Shown: positions 35,300-45,201, counted from the stretch's first letter. The stretch: DNA of 64,000 bases from CAJQQK01 sp049116495 (GCA_049116495.1 JAGDYV010000029.1:1-64000); one strand, 5' to 3'. Notes: generated from the letters alone by a model not told the origin. Translations and numbers: made by a program.

Positions 35300-36586
35300 C
35301 TACTCAGCCGCTGTCAGTGAGGTAGTCGCACCGCGTGATCGCATAACGGCAGCGACGGCAAGCTCGATGCCATCAAGTCCACGCGTTACTTCCTCGTCAT
35401 CTATCACCAATGGTGGCAATAATTTCAGGACCTGGTCACTGGACCCCGTAGTTTCAGCAATAACACCAAAGCGGAAAGCCTCCTTAGATACTTCTCCGGC
35501 AATCGCAGCGTCGTTCCAACCAACCCCCAACATCATTCCACGACCGCGTACATGGGCCCCTTCGAATGGGTGACGTGCCACGATGGTTTCAAGTCGCTCC
35601 CGGATGTGCTGCCCGCGGCGCCTGATGGTCTCGCCAAACGCTGGATCTCGCCAGAACTCCAAGGCTGCCGCTGCCGCAACGAATGCCAGGTTGTGGCCTC
35701 GGAATGTGCCGTTGTGCTCGCCAGGAGCGAGTACGTCGAGATCAGGCCGGAATAACACGAGCGCCATGGGCAAACCCATGCCACCAATGGCCTTAGAAAG
35801 ACAAACGATATCTGGCGTAAAGCCCATATCCTCAAAACTGAAAAAAGTTCCGGTACGGCCACACCCAGTTTGGATGTCGTCGACAATCAACAAAGCCCCG
35901 TGTTTGGCTGCAATAGCCGCGATGGACTGAAGCCATTCGGCCGAAGCGACGTTGAGGCCGCCTTCCGCCTGTACCGTCTCGACAATAATCGCGGCTGGAG
36001 CGTCAAGCCCGCCCCCGTCATCCGATAGCATCTGGTCGAGGAGGGCTGCGCTGTCGAGGCCATTTGCATAGCCTTCATAGGGCATCCGCGAGACACCCGC
36101 GAGCGCGATGCCTGCACCTTCTCGCTTCCTGCGCGTTGCCGACGCCGCGAGGGCGCCTGCAGTCATGCCATGAAAACCGTTGGTAAAGGCAATGATGTTC
36201 TGTCGCCCGGTTGCACGCCGCGCGATTTTCATTGCTGTTTCAACGGCATTGGTGCCCGTTGGGGCCGGAAATGTGACTTTGTAATCTAGCCCGCGTGGTT
36301 TCAAGACGATTTCACTCAAAGCTTCGATGAATGACCGTTTCGCAACCGTATACATGTCAAGCGCATGGATTACGCCGTCACGCGCCAGATATTCCATCAC
36401 CGCGCTTTTGATCGCCGGATTACTATGGCCGTAATTGAGCGTGCCGGCGCCGGCGAGAAAATCGGTAAACCGGTTTCCCTCCTCGTCCATCATAGTCGCG
36501 CCGTTAGCACTTTCAAAAACTGCTGGAAAATTTCGGCAGTAACTCCTGACCCGAGCTTCGTGCTTCTCAAAAACTTGCGTTTTCAT
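35300..36586 (-). CDS. ectB: L-2,4-diaminobutyrate aminotransferase (EctB type)
   Basis: Class III PLP aminotransferase (428 aa) of the EctB/DABA transaminase type, making L-2,4-diaminobutyrate from aspartate-beta-semialdehyde and glutamate. Telling segments: FLAGAGTLNYGHSNPAIK, PAPTGTNAVETAMKIAR, TNGFHGMTAGALA, VDDIQTGCGRTGTFFSFE, and PLP Lys265 in CLSKAIGGMG. The length fits the family. No ectA or ectC is adjacent, so an ectoine operon is not present here. The next gene, 10 bases on, is the Pls-like synthetase, so this enzyme most likely feeds it with Dab. Confidence 0.9.
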   Translation of the reverse strand: MKTQVFEKHEARVRSYCRNFPAVFESANGATMMDEEGNRFTDFLAGAGTLNYGHSNPAIKSAVMEYLARDGVIHALDMYTVAKRSFIEALSEIVLKPRGLDYKVTFPAPTGTNAVETAMKIARRATGRQNIIAFTNGFHGMTAGALAASATRRKREGAGIALAGVSRMPYEGYANGLDSAALLDQMLSDDGGGLDAPAAIIVETVQAEGGLNVASAEWLQSIAAIAAKHGALLIVDDIQTGCGRTGTFFSFEDMGFTPDIVCLSKAIGGMGLPMALVLFRPDLDVLAPGEHNGTFRGHNLAFVAAAAALEFWRDPAFGETIRRRGQHIRERLETIVARHPFEGAHVRGRGMMLGVGWNDAAIAGEVSKEAFRFGVIAETTGSSDQVLKLLPPLVIDDEEVTRGLDGIELAVAAVMRSRGATTSLTAAE

Positions 36587-37354
36587 ACGCTCTCATGTCC
36601 TTCACAAGTCGTGTCAGCGCTTATCAGTTCGCGACTTATCACTCAAACAATCGCCTCGACGATCAGGTTTTCTGAACAGCAATTCAAGTTCTATACCATC
36701 ATACTGCGTCTCTATTCTATTACATTACATGAAGGATACCGCGACACACTTCTCTGTGACGCGTACTCCGTCCGTGCCACGTTGCCGCATTCGCGATGGC
36801 GACCACCTTCAGGCATGGAGCCGGCGTCCAATTGATGAAGCTGACACAGCGGGTTGAAGTAGGTTTTTGATTGCGAGGCAGCTTTGCTTGATTAGAGCTT
36901 GTGATGTGGGCTCTATATACGTTGTCATGACGTTTGAACGAAAAGCACACACGCGCCATAGTTAACATTCCCTCCGGTTAACAACGTTCCTCGCCAGATT
37001 TCGGATCACCTTGAATTGGCGTCAGCCTCGGGTCGATCAGCGGGTCGCCCCAAAAGGCTTTCGAGTTGGTTCTCCGCCGCAGATGAAGTATCAATTCATG
37101 TCGAAAAACGCCCGGAACAATGGCCCTGCCGAGTTTCCTGCATTCAGCGAATGAGCGCTCGGCTTGCATTTTTTCCGAACTGCAATAATGCCGAGTGAGC
37201 GCATCTCGGAGCGGCGATTTGGACAGGTTCTTGCAGGTCCCGACTTTGATACACATCAACATCTCACGACGGTTAACTATTGAAATATAATTTATAATTC
37301 AGCATTGTCGCTGCGTTGTATTTCAGTTGAGTTCGTACTGGTGGAGTCTAGCGG
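36587..37354. promoter_or_regulatory. Divergent regulatory region of the ectB-NRPS operon and the monooxygenase gene
   Basis: 768 bases with no supported gene and unusually AT-rich parts. For the monooxygenase, two overlapping TATAAT strings (37286-37291 and 37293-37298) are good -10 candidates, though no clean -35 is seen. A GTTAAC string occurs at 36973 and 37273. The minus-strand operon leader is ~100+ bases and holds a TGATAAG direct repeat (separate entry). Short frames inside have no recognisable content. Confidence 0.45.
36620..36641 (-). repeat. Direct repeat of TGATAAG in the ectB leader
   Basis: Two copies of TGATAAG (minus strand; plus-strand CTTATCA at 36620-36626 and 36635-36641), starting 15 bases apart, each followed by a short CGC string at slightly different spacing. 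They sit 34-55 bases before the ectB start. A regulator site is possible; the evidence is weak. Confidence 0.3.
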
Positions 37355-38713
37355 ATGACGCGCGACAAACTGTTGGTCATAGGCGCCGGTCCTGTTGGAC
37401 TTGCCATGGCTGACGCGCTTAAACAGAGCGGCATGGCTTATGATCACGTCGATGCGAACTCTGGCATCGGCGGCAATTGGCATGACGGCGTTTTTGACAA
37501 GACGCATATCGTTTCATCCAAGTCGACAACCGCATATAGCGACTATCCCATGCCGCCTGACTATCCGGACTTTCCGAGCGCACGTCAGATGCTCGCTTAC
37601 CTCAAGCGCTATGCACTGGATCGAGGGTTGACCGGCACGATTGAATTGGAAAAAAGTGTCACCCGGCTGACGCCCAACAAAGATGACAGCTGGCACGTCA
37701 CATTTGAAGGCGGCGAGAGCCGAACCTACAAAGGCGTCGTCGTGTGCAACGGGCATCACTGGGCGAAACGATACCCAGACATTCCGGGCAAGTTCTCCGG
37801 AAAACTCATTCACTCGAAAGACTACCTGCGATCCGATCAGTTGATCGGCAAAAAGGTCCTTGTCATTGGTGCTGGCAACTCGGCGCACGATATTGCTTGC
37901 GACGCAGCGCGTGTCGGCGATTCATGCGATATGAGCTTGCGGTCGGGATATTGGTTCATGCCGAAGACCGCATTTGGCAAGCCTCTCACCGACCTCCCCA
38001 TCTGGTGGCTGCCGGTGCCGATACAGCGTCTCATCCTGCGCGGGATCATCAGAGTAGTGATTGGCGACTATCGCAGCTATGGGCTGAAGCGGCCCAATCA
38101 CAAAATCTTCGATCGCCATCCAACCTACGGTACCGATCTTTTGAATTATCTACGTCTGGGTCTTGTACGCCCCCGAGACGAGATCGATCACTTCGATGGC
38201 GGCACCGTGCACTTCAAGGACGGTACAGCCTCAAAGTATGACATCGTAGTGGCTGCAACCGGATTCGACTACAGCTTCCCGTTCTTGCCGGAGGGCCTGA
38301 TCGACGTGCAGAACGATGTCGTGCAGGTCTATGGCGGTGCCTTTCCCGACAAAGTAAAGAATCTCTACATCGTCGGCGCCTCACAGGCACGTGGTGGCTT
38401 CGGCCGGCTCATAACACCTGCCGCCAGACTCTACGCAAAGATGATCAAGCTTCAGGACGAGATGAAATTTCCAATCGGCGCCGTCTTGAAGTGGCGGAAC
38501 AACCCGATCCCCAAGACGCACCTTCTGGACACAGAGAGCACGCGCCGCCGCATCGCCATCTCCCATTGGCTATTGCGGCTCCTGAAACTGCAGGACAAGC
38601 GCATGGCCAGGACAGTCGAGCGCGAATTCTGGGAACCAGAGCTGACGACCAACACCTCCTCGAGCGTTGACACACCGGCTTCTGATACAGACAAGACTGT
38701 TGCCCGCCACTAG
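37355..38713 (+). CDS. Flavin-containing monooxygenase (FMO-like)
   Basis: FAD/NADPH monooxygenase (452 aa). The FAD motif is VIGAGPVGLA (residues 8-17), the FMO fingerprint is KFSGKLIHSKDYLRSD, and the NADPH motif is VIGAGNSAHDIA. This class oxygenates N or S atoms, or performs Baeyer-Villiger reactions. It starts at ATG 37355 after GGTGGAG. It is divergent from the ectB-NRPS operon; whether it modifies that product (for example amine hydroxylation) or is independent cannot be told. Confidence 0.85.
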   Translation: MTRDKLLVIGAGPVGLAMADALKQSGMAYDHVDANSGIGGNWHDGVFDKTHIVSSKSTTAYSDYPMPPDYPDFPSARQMLAYLKRYALDRGLTGTIELEKSVTRLTPNKDDSWHVTFEGGESRTYKGVVVCNGHHWAKRYPDIPGKFSGKLIHSKDYLRSDQLIGKKVLVIGAGNSAHDIACDAARVGDSCDMSLRSGYWFMPKTAFGKPLTDLPIWWLPVPIQRLILRGIIRVVIGDYRSYGLKRPNHKIFDRHPTYGTDLLNYLRLGLVRPRDEIDHFDGGTVHFKDGTASKYDIVVAATGFDYSFPFLPEGLIDVQNDVVQVYGGAFPDKVKNLYIVGASQARGGFGRLITPAARLYAKMIKLQDEMKFPIGAVLKWRNNPIPKTHLLDTESTRRRIAISHWLLRLLKLQDKRMARTVEREFWEPELTTNTSSSVDTPASDTDKTVARH

Positions 38714-38780
38714 TCTGCACATCTCAAAGGTTGCGGGCCGGAGCATCGACCGAGAAATCATCAGCGCTGCCGGACAGATA

Positions 38781-39047
38781 TCAGAGCTTCTGCTTGATTT
38801 CTTCGATCTTGCGCGCCTGCCACTGACGGATGAAGTCGGGCTGCCCTCCGAATACGATCAGACCGTGGCCGAGAACTCCGGCGCCCCAGCCAAGCAACGG
38901 CCACTGCACCCACCAAACTTGGCCCGCGAATAGGTTGACGGACAGCAAAACGGTCATGACGACCACATATACAGCCAAATGCATGTAGAACCCGGTGATG
39001 GCTTCGACCCGCCTTTTTGCGAGCGTGAGCTTTTCATGTTCGTTCAT
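38781..39047 (-). CDS. 2TM-domain small membrane protein
   Basis: 88-residue protein with two hydrophobic helices (GFYMHLAVYVVVMTVLLSVNL and VQWPLLGWGAGVLGHGLIVF) between a charged N-terminus (NEHEKLTLAKRRVE) and a charged C-terminus (FIRQWQARKIEEIKQKL). This is the 2TM-domain family pattern, often found alone or fused to histidine kinases. It has a GGAGA site. It converges on the monooxygenase gene. Function unknown. Confidence 0.78.
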   Translation of the reverse strand: MNEHEKLTLAKRRVEAITGFYMHLAVYVVVMTVLLSVNLFAGQVWWVQWPLLGWGAGVLGHGLIVFGGQPDFIRQWQARKIEEIKQKL

Positions 39048-39336
39048 CTAGTGATCTCCTACGCATGCTCCCGCGAAATAGTTCGCCTGACAATGCCGAC
39101 GACAATCGTCTCGTGAAGCGCGTCTGTATGACATTGCTCTACATCAATTCGTTCTGTCCCATGGATATTGCGGACCATCCGGTTAACGATTACGCCTGGA
39201 AATCCATGGGCGTCGATGCAAGATTCAAACTGAAAATGATCTCTGATGCATTGCGGCGTGTGACGTCGTACAATTGTCTTGAACCCGGTTACCGTCTGCG
39301 ACGGCCGCAGCCGACCCGCATACATGGGAGCATGAC

Positions 39337-40842
39337 ATGAACTCGACATTGGAAACCAAGGCATCGCCCGCCGACGTCACGCAAAGGAAGATGCTCATCG
39401 ACGGCGCATGGACGGACGCTATGTCGGGAGAGCGGTTCAACGTCGACAGCCCCGCCAACCTGTCAACGCTTGCAACGGTTCCGCGCGCCACCAAGGAAGA
39501 CGTGGAAGATGCCGTCAGTGCCGCGGCAAGAGCGTTTCCTGGCTGGGCGCGGGTTGTTCCGCGCGAACGGGGACGAATTCTCCAGAAAATTGCAGACCGG
39601 CTGGAAACACGCCTGGTTGAATTGGAAGTCACCCTTGCAAGCGAGACGGGTAATGCGTTGCGCACCCAGGCACGGCCGGAATCAAATGGCGTCGTCGACG
39701 TATTTCGCTATTTCGGTGGTCTCGCCAGCGAGCTCAAAGGCGAGACGATCCCGTTCGGAGATCATGTCTTGAGCTACACCCGACGCGAGCCGATTGGTGT
39801 CGTCGGCGCGATCATTCCCTGGAACGCACCCGTGCTGCTCGCCGCTTTGAAAATTGCCCCCGCCGTTTGCGCGGGAAACACTGTCGTCCTCAAGGCGGCC
39901 GAGGATGCACCGCTCGCCGTGCTGTTGCTTGCGGAAGTGTGCCAGGAATTTCTGCCCAAGGGCGTCCTCAATGTGGTCACCGGGTTCGGTCACGAAGCTG
40001 GCGCTGCCCTCTCGGCAGATCCGCGCGTGCGCAAATTGTCTTTTACCGGCTCGACCGACGTTGGCAAGATCGTCATGCGTGAAGCGGCCAATCGCATTGT
40101 CCCGGTTTCGCTGGAACTCGGCGGCAAGAGTCCTTCGATCGTTTATCCGGATGCCAATGAGGACTGGGTTGTCGATGGCATCATTTCAGCAATGCGCTTT
40201 ACCCGTCAAAGTCAGTCCTGCACGGCGGGGTCGCGGCTATTTCTGCACGCCGACATCTTCGACAGCTTTCTCGACAAGTTGAAGCAGAAAGTCACCGCCT
40301 TGAAAATCGGCGATCCGCTCGACGAAGCGAATGACATCGGCGCAATCATCAACGAAAAACAGTTCAGGAAGGTATGCGGCTACGTCGACGAAGGCCTCGG
40401 CAATTCAGACGCCGAGCTTGTTTTCGGCGGCGCGCCGCCGAAAGAGGGACCTTTGTCCGAGGGCTATTTCGCCATACCGACGGTGTTCGCCAAGAAAGAT
40501 AACAAGTGGCGCCTTGCCAGCGAAGAGATTTTTGGCCCGGTACTCGTAGCCGTGCGATGGACCGACGAAGAAGAAGTCATCCAGATGGCCAATGACAGCC
40601 ACTACGGCCTCGCCGCATATGTTTGGACCCACGATATCGGACGCGCCCTGCGCACCGCGCACGCGATCGAGGCCGGTTGGGTTCAGGTCAACCAAGGCCT
40701 CGGGCAGTCGCCTGGCCACTCCTATGGCGGGGTGAAGCAATCCGGAATCGGCCGCGAGTTCTCGCTTGAGGGCATGCTGGATAGCTACACCGAACGGAAG
40801 AACATAACCGTCAATCTCACCACCAAGTCCGCTGGCTTTTGA
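39337..40842 (+). CDS. Aldehyde dehydrogenase family protein
   Basis: NAD(P)-dependent aldehyde dehydrogenase (501 aa). It has the cofactor/active-site segments PWNAPVLLAALKIAPAVCAG, KLSFTGSTDVGK and LELGGKSPSIV (general-base Glu), the nucleophile Cys in QSQSCTAGSRLF, and the C-terminal SPGHSYGGVKQSGIGREFS. Closest in style to gamma-aminobutyraldehyde/betaine aldehyde dehydrogenases. It is followed at 105 bases by a DAO-type amine oxidase, so a polyamine or gamma-glutamyl-amine route is plausible (inference). The start has GGGAG. Confidence 0.9.
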   Translation: MNSTLETKASPADVTQRKMLIDGAWTDAMSGERFNVDSPANLSTLATVPRATKEDVEDAVSAAARAFPGWARVVPRERGRILQKIADRLETRLVELEVTLASETGNALRTQARPESNGVVDVFRYFGGLASELKGETIPFGDHVLSYTRREPIGVVGAIIPWNAPVLLAALKIAPAVCAGNTVVLKAAEDAPLAVLLLAEVCQEFLPKGVLNVVTGFGHEAGAALSADPRVRKLSFTGSTDVGKIVMREAANRIVPVSLELGGKSPSIVYPDANEDWVVDGIISAMRFTRQSQSCTAGSRLFLHADIFDSFLDKLKQKVTALKIGDPLDEANDIGAIINEKQFRKVCGYVDEGLGNSDAELVFGGAPPKEGPLSEGYFAIPTVFAKKDNKWRLASEEIFGPVLVAVRWTDEEEVIQMANDSHYGLAAYVWTHDIGRALRTAHAIEAGWVQVNQGLGQSPGHSYGGVKQSGIGREFSLEGMLDSYTERKNITVNLTTKSAGF

Positions 40843-40947
40843 AACGCCAGCAGGCTCGACGACACTGGCACCTGTGCCGCACATCCCAGGCGTGCGATTC
40901 AGAAACTCGCTCGGCCCATGCCCAGCCTTGGAAGGGGAGTTCGTCTC

Positions 40948-42219
40948 ATGGAACCAGGAACAAAGATTTCCCTTTGGGATGCCTCGGCGGCGGAAGAAGA
41001 CTATGCTGCGGAGCTGGACGGAGACATCAGCACCGAACTCGCCATTGTTGGTGGTGGCTTCACTGGCCTTTCGACCGCATTGCACGCCGCTGAGAAAGGT
41101 GTGAAGGCACATGTCCTAGAAGCTCGGAGAATCGGATACGGCGGCTCGGGACGCAATGTCGGCCTGGTCAATGCCGGACTGTGGTTGCCTCCTCAAGATG
41201 TCCGGAATCAACTTGGCGACGCGCGCGGCTCCGCATTGATAAAGCTGCTTGGCGAGGCACCGGAGTACGTCTTCTCGCTCATAGAGAAGCATCAGATCCG
41301 TTGCGAGGCAACGCGCAACGGTACCATTCACGCCGCCCATTCGCCGAAAGGATTTGACGATCTCGCGCGACGTGCCGACGAATGGCATCGCCTCGGCGCG
41401 CCCGTTGACCTGCTGTCGAAAGATGAGGCGGCGGAAAAAATCGGCACCGACAAATTTCACGGCGGCTTGCTCGATCATCGTGCCGGCACGATCAACCCGA
41501 TGGGTTACGTCCGCGGCCTCGCCCGCGCCGCACGCGGCGCCGGCGCCACGATCAGCACAGGCGTAACTGTCCAGCGTCTTGAGCGGCAAGTCGACGATTG
41601 GATGCTGAAGACGACACGCGGTACGGTGCGTGCCAAGCACGTCGTGCTCGGCACCAACGCCTATTCCGACGATCTGTGGCCGGGCCTCAAAGACACCTTT
41701 ACGATTATCCACTACTTCCAACTCGCTACGGAGCCGCTTGGCGATCGCGCGGCGCACATCCTCAAGGAGCGTCAAGGGCTTTGGGACACGGGCTCGATCA
41801 TGTTTTCGCTACGACGCGACGCCGCGGGGCGGATTGCAATCGGTTCCATGGGCACCGTCGTCGGCGGCATGAGTGGTCTTTCAGCACGCTGGGCGTCCCG
41901 TATGCTGCGTCGGCTGTTTCCCGAACTTGGCCCGGTGTCGTTCGAAAATGCATGGCACGGCCAGATCGCCATGACTCCCAACCATCTCCCGCGCATACAC
42001 CGTCTCGCCGACGGGCTCTACACACCGATCGGTTACAATGGCCGCGGGATCACGCCAGGCACCATGTTTGGCAGAGCCATGGCAGGATTGCTGACCGGCG
42101 AGAGTGAAGACGGCCTTCCCTTGCCGGTCACAGATCTGGTTACCGTGCCGAACCGCTCGATGATGTCACGCATATACCAGACTGCATTCACGATGAACCA
42201 ATTGATCAAGAGCATTTAA
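40948..42219 (+). CDS. DAO-type FAD oxidoreductase (OrdL/PuuB-like)
   Basis: FAD-dependent amine oxidase (423 aa) of the D-amino-acid-oxidase superfamily. The FAD motif is ELAIVGGGFTGLSTALHAAEKG, and the C-terminal FAD-binding part is GLYTPIGYNGRGITPGTMFG. Similar proteins oxidise gamma-glutamylputrescine (PuuB) or N-methyl/secondary amines. The ATG at 40948 follows AAGGGGAG; longer in-frame starts lack a site. Together with the preceding aldehyde dehydrogenase it forms an oxidation pair: amine to aldehyde to acid. Confidence 0.85.
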   Translation: MEPGTKISLWDASAAEEDYAAELDGDISTELAIVGGGFTGLSTALHAAEKGVKAHVLEARRIGYGGSGRNVGLVNAGLWLPPQDVRNQLGDARGSALIKLLGEAPEYVFSLIEKHQIRCEATRNGTIHAAHSPKGFDDLARRADEWHRLGAPVDLLSKDEAAEKIGTDKFHGGLLDHRAGTINPMGYVRGLARAARGAGATISTGVTVQRLERQVDDWMLKTTRGTVRAKHVVLGTNAYSDDLWPGLKDTFTIIHYFQLATEPLGDRAAHILKERQGLWDTGSIMFSLRRDAAGRIAIGSMGTVVGGMSGLSARWASRMLRRLFPELGPVSFENAWHGQIAMTPNHLPRIHRLADGLYTPIGYNGRGITPGTMFGRAMAGLLTGESEDGLPLPVTDLVTVPNRSMMSRIYQTAFTMNQLIKSI

Positions 42220-42479
42220 GAACAATGCCGCCTTGCTGCAGTTCGGCGCAAAGATCCGAGCCCCACCTGCCGGCATGACAGATTGGCGTTGTTACAGACC
42301 CGCGGTGATTGTCGGTCTCGATCCAGTATCCAGATAGATCAGATCGGGACTTCAAAAGCAGTACGCCTCCAGATTGGAAAGGCTCCATGCACGTTTTTGA
42401 GCAAATGCTATTGGCGGTTCTCTGACGCTGCACCAAGCTGCGCAAAATCCTCGATACTTATTGCAGAGGTATCACCGTC

Positions 42480-43376
42480 TCACGACCCTGGCACAACACC
42501 TGCGGGCAACGTGGCGCAATAACGTGCAATCTCGCCCGGTGTCGTTAGCCACAGCTTGTCGCGATGGGCCATCACATGATCGAGTGCACGACGCAACGCG
42601 GCGAGGCGGAACGGCTGGCCTATGACAAACGGATGGCATGTGATTGCAAAGACCAGCGGATACTTTTCCGACTGACGTAGCATTTCGTCGAACTGATCCG
42701 TGATCATCTGCTCGAAGTCAGTGCCGGTATGTTGGCGGGTAACCATCGCCGGCGCATCATTCAATTCAACAGGATAGGGGACTGATAGGATGCGCCCACT
42801 ACGCGTCTTCATCCAGAACGGTTGGTCATCGGCGGGCCAGTCCATGATGTAGCTATATCCAGCTTCCTGCAGCAGGTCGGCCGTGATGCGCCCCTGCGCA
42901 AGCCACGGACCCAGCCAACCTTGCGGCCGTTGGCCCGCATGCCGCGTGATGACTTCGGTGCACTCGGCAATCAGGTGTGCTTCGTCTTCCTCCCAAAGAC
43001 CGTCCTGCCGCTCGGAGTTAGTACGACCGTGGCCGATAAACTCGTCGCCGCGCTCACGCATACGAGCCGCAATTTCTGGACAGGCGTCAAGCACCGTCGA
43101 GTTGACGTTATGCGAAGCCGGCAGCTGGTATTCGTCGAGCAGATCGAAATAATACCAAATTCCGACGCGATTGCCGTATTCACGCCAGCCGTAGTTGCGC
43201 TGGTTCTGGGCCGGCGAGCCGGGCACGGCCTGGTCGATACCAAGCCCGGCCATGAAGGCGAAGTGCTCAATGTTGTTGTTGATACAGAAGGCAAGGCGCT
43301 TCTCGCCAGGCCATTCGTAAGTTTTGCGCTTCGGCAACGGGACGTAGCCATAACGCCCGTGATGCGGCAACATCAT
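42480..43376 (-). CDS. Polysaccharide deacetylase-like (NodB-homology, PuuE-type) protein
   Basis: 298-residue hydrolase of the NodB/carbohydrate-esterase-4 superfamily. The visible frame has RLAFCINNNIEHF, ASHNVNSTVLDACPEIAARM, EFIGHGRTNSE and the end LVFAITCHPFVIGQPFRLAAL. The first catalytic Asp-Asp pair of classical NodB is replaced (NNNIE), as in the allantoinase-like PuuE branch that acts on small amides. The start is at tandem ATGs (43376/43373) with AGGAG upstream. It is divergent from the D-aminoacylase-like gene. A small-amide hydrolase role is more likely than polysaccharide deacetylation. Confidence 0.78.
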   Translation of the reverse strand: MMLPHHGRYGYVPLPKRKTYEWPGEKRLAFCINNNIEHFAFMAGLGIDQAVPGSPAQNQRNYGWREYGNRVGIWYYFDLLDEYQLPASHNVNSTVLDACPEIAARMRERGDEFIGHGRTNSERQDGLWEEDEAHLIAECTEVITRHAGQRPQGWLGPWLAQGRITADLLQEAGYSYIMDWPADDQPFWMKTRSGRILSVPYPVELNDAPAMVTRQHTGTDFEQMITDQFDEMLRQSEKYPLVFAITCHPFVIGQPFRLAALRRALDHVMAHRDKLWLTTPGEIARYCATLPAGVVPGS

Positions 43377-43670
43377 CGAGTTTGCTCCTGCTGATCGCAC
43401 ATTCGTGACAAGCTTTAATTGCTTGACGATTTCACCTCGACCACAGCAATTGCTGTCAGAAAACACGTCGACACCCTAAATCCATAGTCCGTATGTCATC
43501 ACCCCTTGGCAACCCGCAGGCTATAGAACTCTCATTTTTAAACATGTGAAATGCACGAAACGCGTATAACGAGATATACTTGACCGGCCAATGAGCACCT
43601 AAAGCCTCGCCGCGACGTCGGCAACGCTGGACCACTCCTGTCAGACAACCCTCGACTCCAGGACATCCCG

Positions 43671-45134
43671 ATGACCGCCGCCAACATTGTAATTCGCAAC
43701 GTGCAACTGATTGACGGCACGGGCGCACCTAGCCGACCGGCCGATGTCGCCTTTACCGACGACCGCATCAGCGCGATTGGCGAAACGCTCAATCTCAGCG
43801 CGGCCGAGGAAATCGATGCGCAGGGCCTCATCCTCGCGCCCGGCTTCATCGACGCCCACACCCATGATGACCGTATCGTTCTGGTCGACCCGGCGATGAG
43901 CTGCAAGATCAGCCAGGGCGTCACGACCGTGGTGACCGGCAACTGTGGCATATCCATTGCTCCTGTTAGCATCGACCAACGCCCGCCTGCGCCGCTTGAC
44001 CTGATCGGTAAAGCGCCCGACCAGTTCTTTGGATCGTTCTCAGATTATTTTGGTGCTTTGGACGCCGCACCGCCCGCCGTCAACGTGGTCGCACAGGCCG
44101 GTCACAGCTCACTGCGCGTCATGGCAATGAGCGAACTTGACCGCCCAGCGACGCCCGCGGAAATCGATGCGATGCGCGGGGCCCTGAAACAAGCAATGAT
44201 GGACGGCGCCGCCGGCCTCTCTACTGGCCTGGCCTATCAGCCAGCCCATGCGGCGCCAACGGAAGAGATCGAGGCATTGGCAGCCGTGACGGCAGAGTTT
44301 AACGGCTTTCACTCAACCCATATGCGCGACGAGGGCCAAGGCGTCATGACCTCCCTCGCAGAGACATTCCGTATCGGGCAGACGGCGCGCATTCCCGTCA
44401 TCATTTCACACCACAAGTGCTCAGGCATTCCCAACCACGGCCAATCGCGCAACACGCTGCCGTTCATCGAAGAATCCCGCGCCAAACAGCCCATCGCGCT
44501 TGATTGTTATCCCTATGTTGCAAGCTCGACGGTGCTTGACACGGCCCGTGTTGCCGAGGCGTCGAAAACCGTTATTGCCTGGTCAACAAAGCTTCCAGAG
44601 CAGGCCGGCAAGGACTTGGCCGACATCGCAAAGGATTTGTCGCTCAGTATTGATGAGGCGATCAACGCGCTGCAACCAGCTGGGGCCATCTACTTCAATA
44701 TGAACGAGGAAGACGTGCGCCGCATTCTCAGCTTCCCCGCCACCATGATCGGCTCCGACGGTCTGCCACACGATGAGTTTCCGCATCCGCGCCTGTGGGG
44801 CACCTTCCCGCGCGTTCTTGGCCATTATTCGCGCGATGTTGGGCTGTTTTCGCTGGAAGAAGCCGTTCGGAAAATGACATCACTGACGGCGTCGGCGTTC
44901 GGCATCAAGGACCGCGGCGTCATTGTCGAAGGCAACTTTGCCGATGTGGTCCTGTTCGACGCAAAGACTATTGTCGATTCAGCCACGTTCGAGAATCCTG
45001 CAGAGCCAGCCGCCGGGATTTCGAAGGTGTTCGTCAACGGCGCATGCGTCTGGCAGGACGGGACGGCAACCGGATCACGTCCCGGACGCGGCCTGCGGCG
45101 CCAATCCCTGACACCGCTGCATTTCGCAGCTTAG
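43671..45134 (+). CDS. N-acyl-D-amino-acid deacylase family amidohydrolase
   Basis: Metal-dependent amidohydrolase (487 aa), D-aminoacylase/dihydroorotase branch. Motifs: IRNVQLIDGTGAPSRPADVA at the N-terminus, GFIDAHTHDDR (metal site), TTVVTGNCG with the characteristic Cys, STHMRDEGQGV, ISHHKCSGIPNHG, and MIGSDGLPHDEFPHPR (catalytic Asp). Such enzymes release D-amino acids from N-acyl or N-carbamoyl precursors. It is followed by an M20 peptidase in the same direction, suggesting catabolism of modified amino acids. Confidence 0.88.
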   Translation: MTAANIVIRNVQLIDGTGAPSRPADVAFTDDRISAIGETLNLSAAEEIDAQGLILAPGFIDAHTHDDRIVLVDPAMSCKISQGVTTVVTGNCGISIAPVSIDQRPPAPLDLIGKAPDQFFGSFSDYFGALDAAPPAVNVVAQAGHSSLRVMAMSELDRPATPAEIDAMRGALKQAMMDGAAGLSTGLAYQPAHAAPTEEIEALAAVTAEFNGFHSTHMRDEGQGVMTSLAETFRIGQTARIPVIISHHKCSGIPNHGQSRNTLPFIEESRAKQPIALDCYPYVASSTVLDTARVAEASKTVIAWSTKLPEQAGKDLADIAKDLSLSIDEAINALQPAGAIYFNMNEEDVRRILSFPATMIGSDGLPHDEFPHPRLWGTFPRVLGHYSRDVGLFSLEEAVRKMTSLTASAFGIKDRGVIVEGNFADVVLFDAKTIVDSATFENPAEPAAGISKVFVNGACVWQDGTATGSRPGRGLRRQSLTPLHFAA

Positions 45135-45201
45135 TTGCCGACCCTTTTGTCGACCTCCGCGTTGATCTTGATTCATTCGCCACTTTGCCCAGGAGAAGGT
45201 T

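Noticed and set aside
35300..36586. Ectoine biosynthesis operon
   Set aside because: Only the ectB-type gene is present; ectA and ectC are not adjacent, and the PhyH enzyme at 19 kb is too far away to count.
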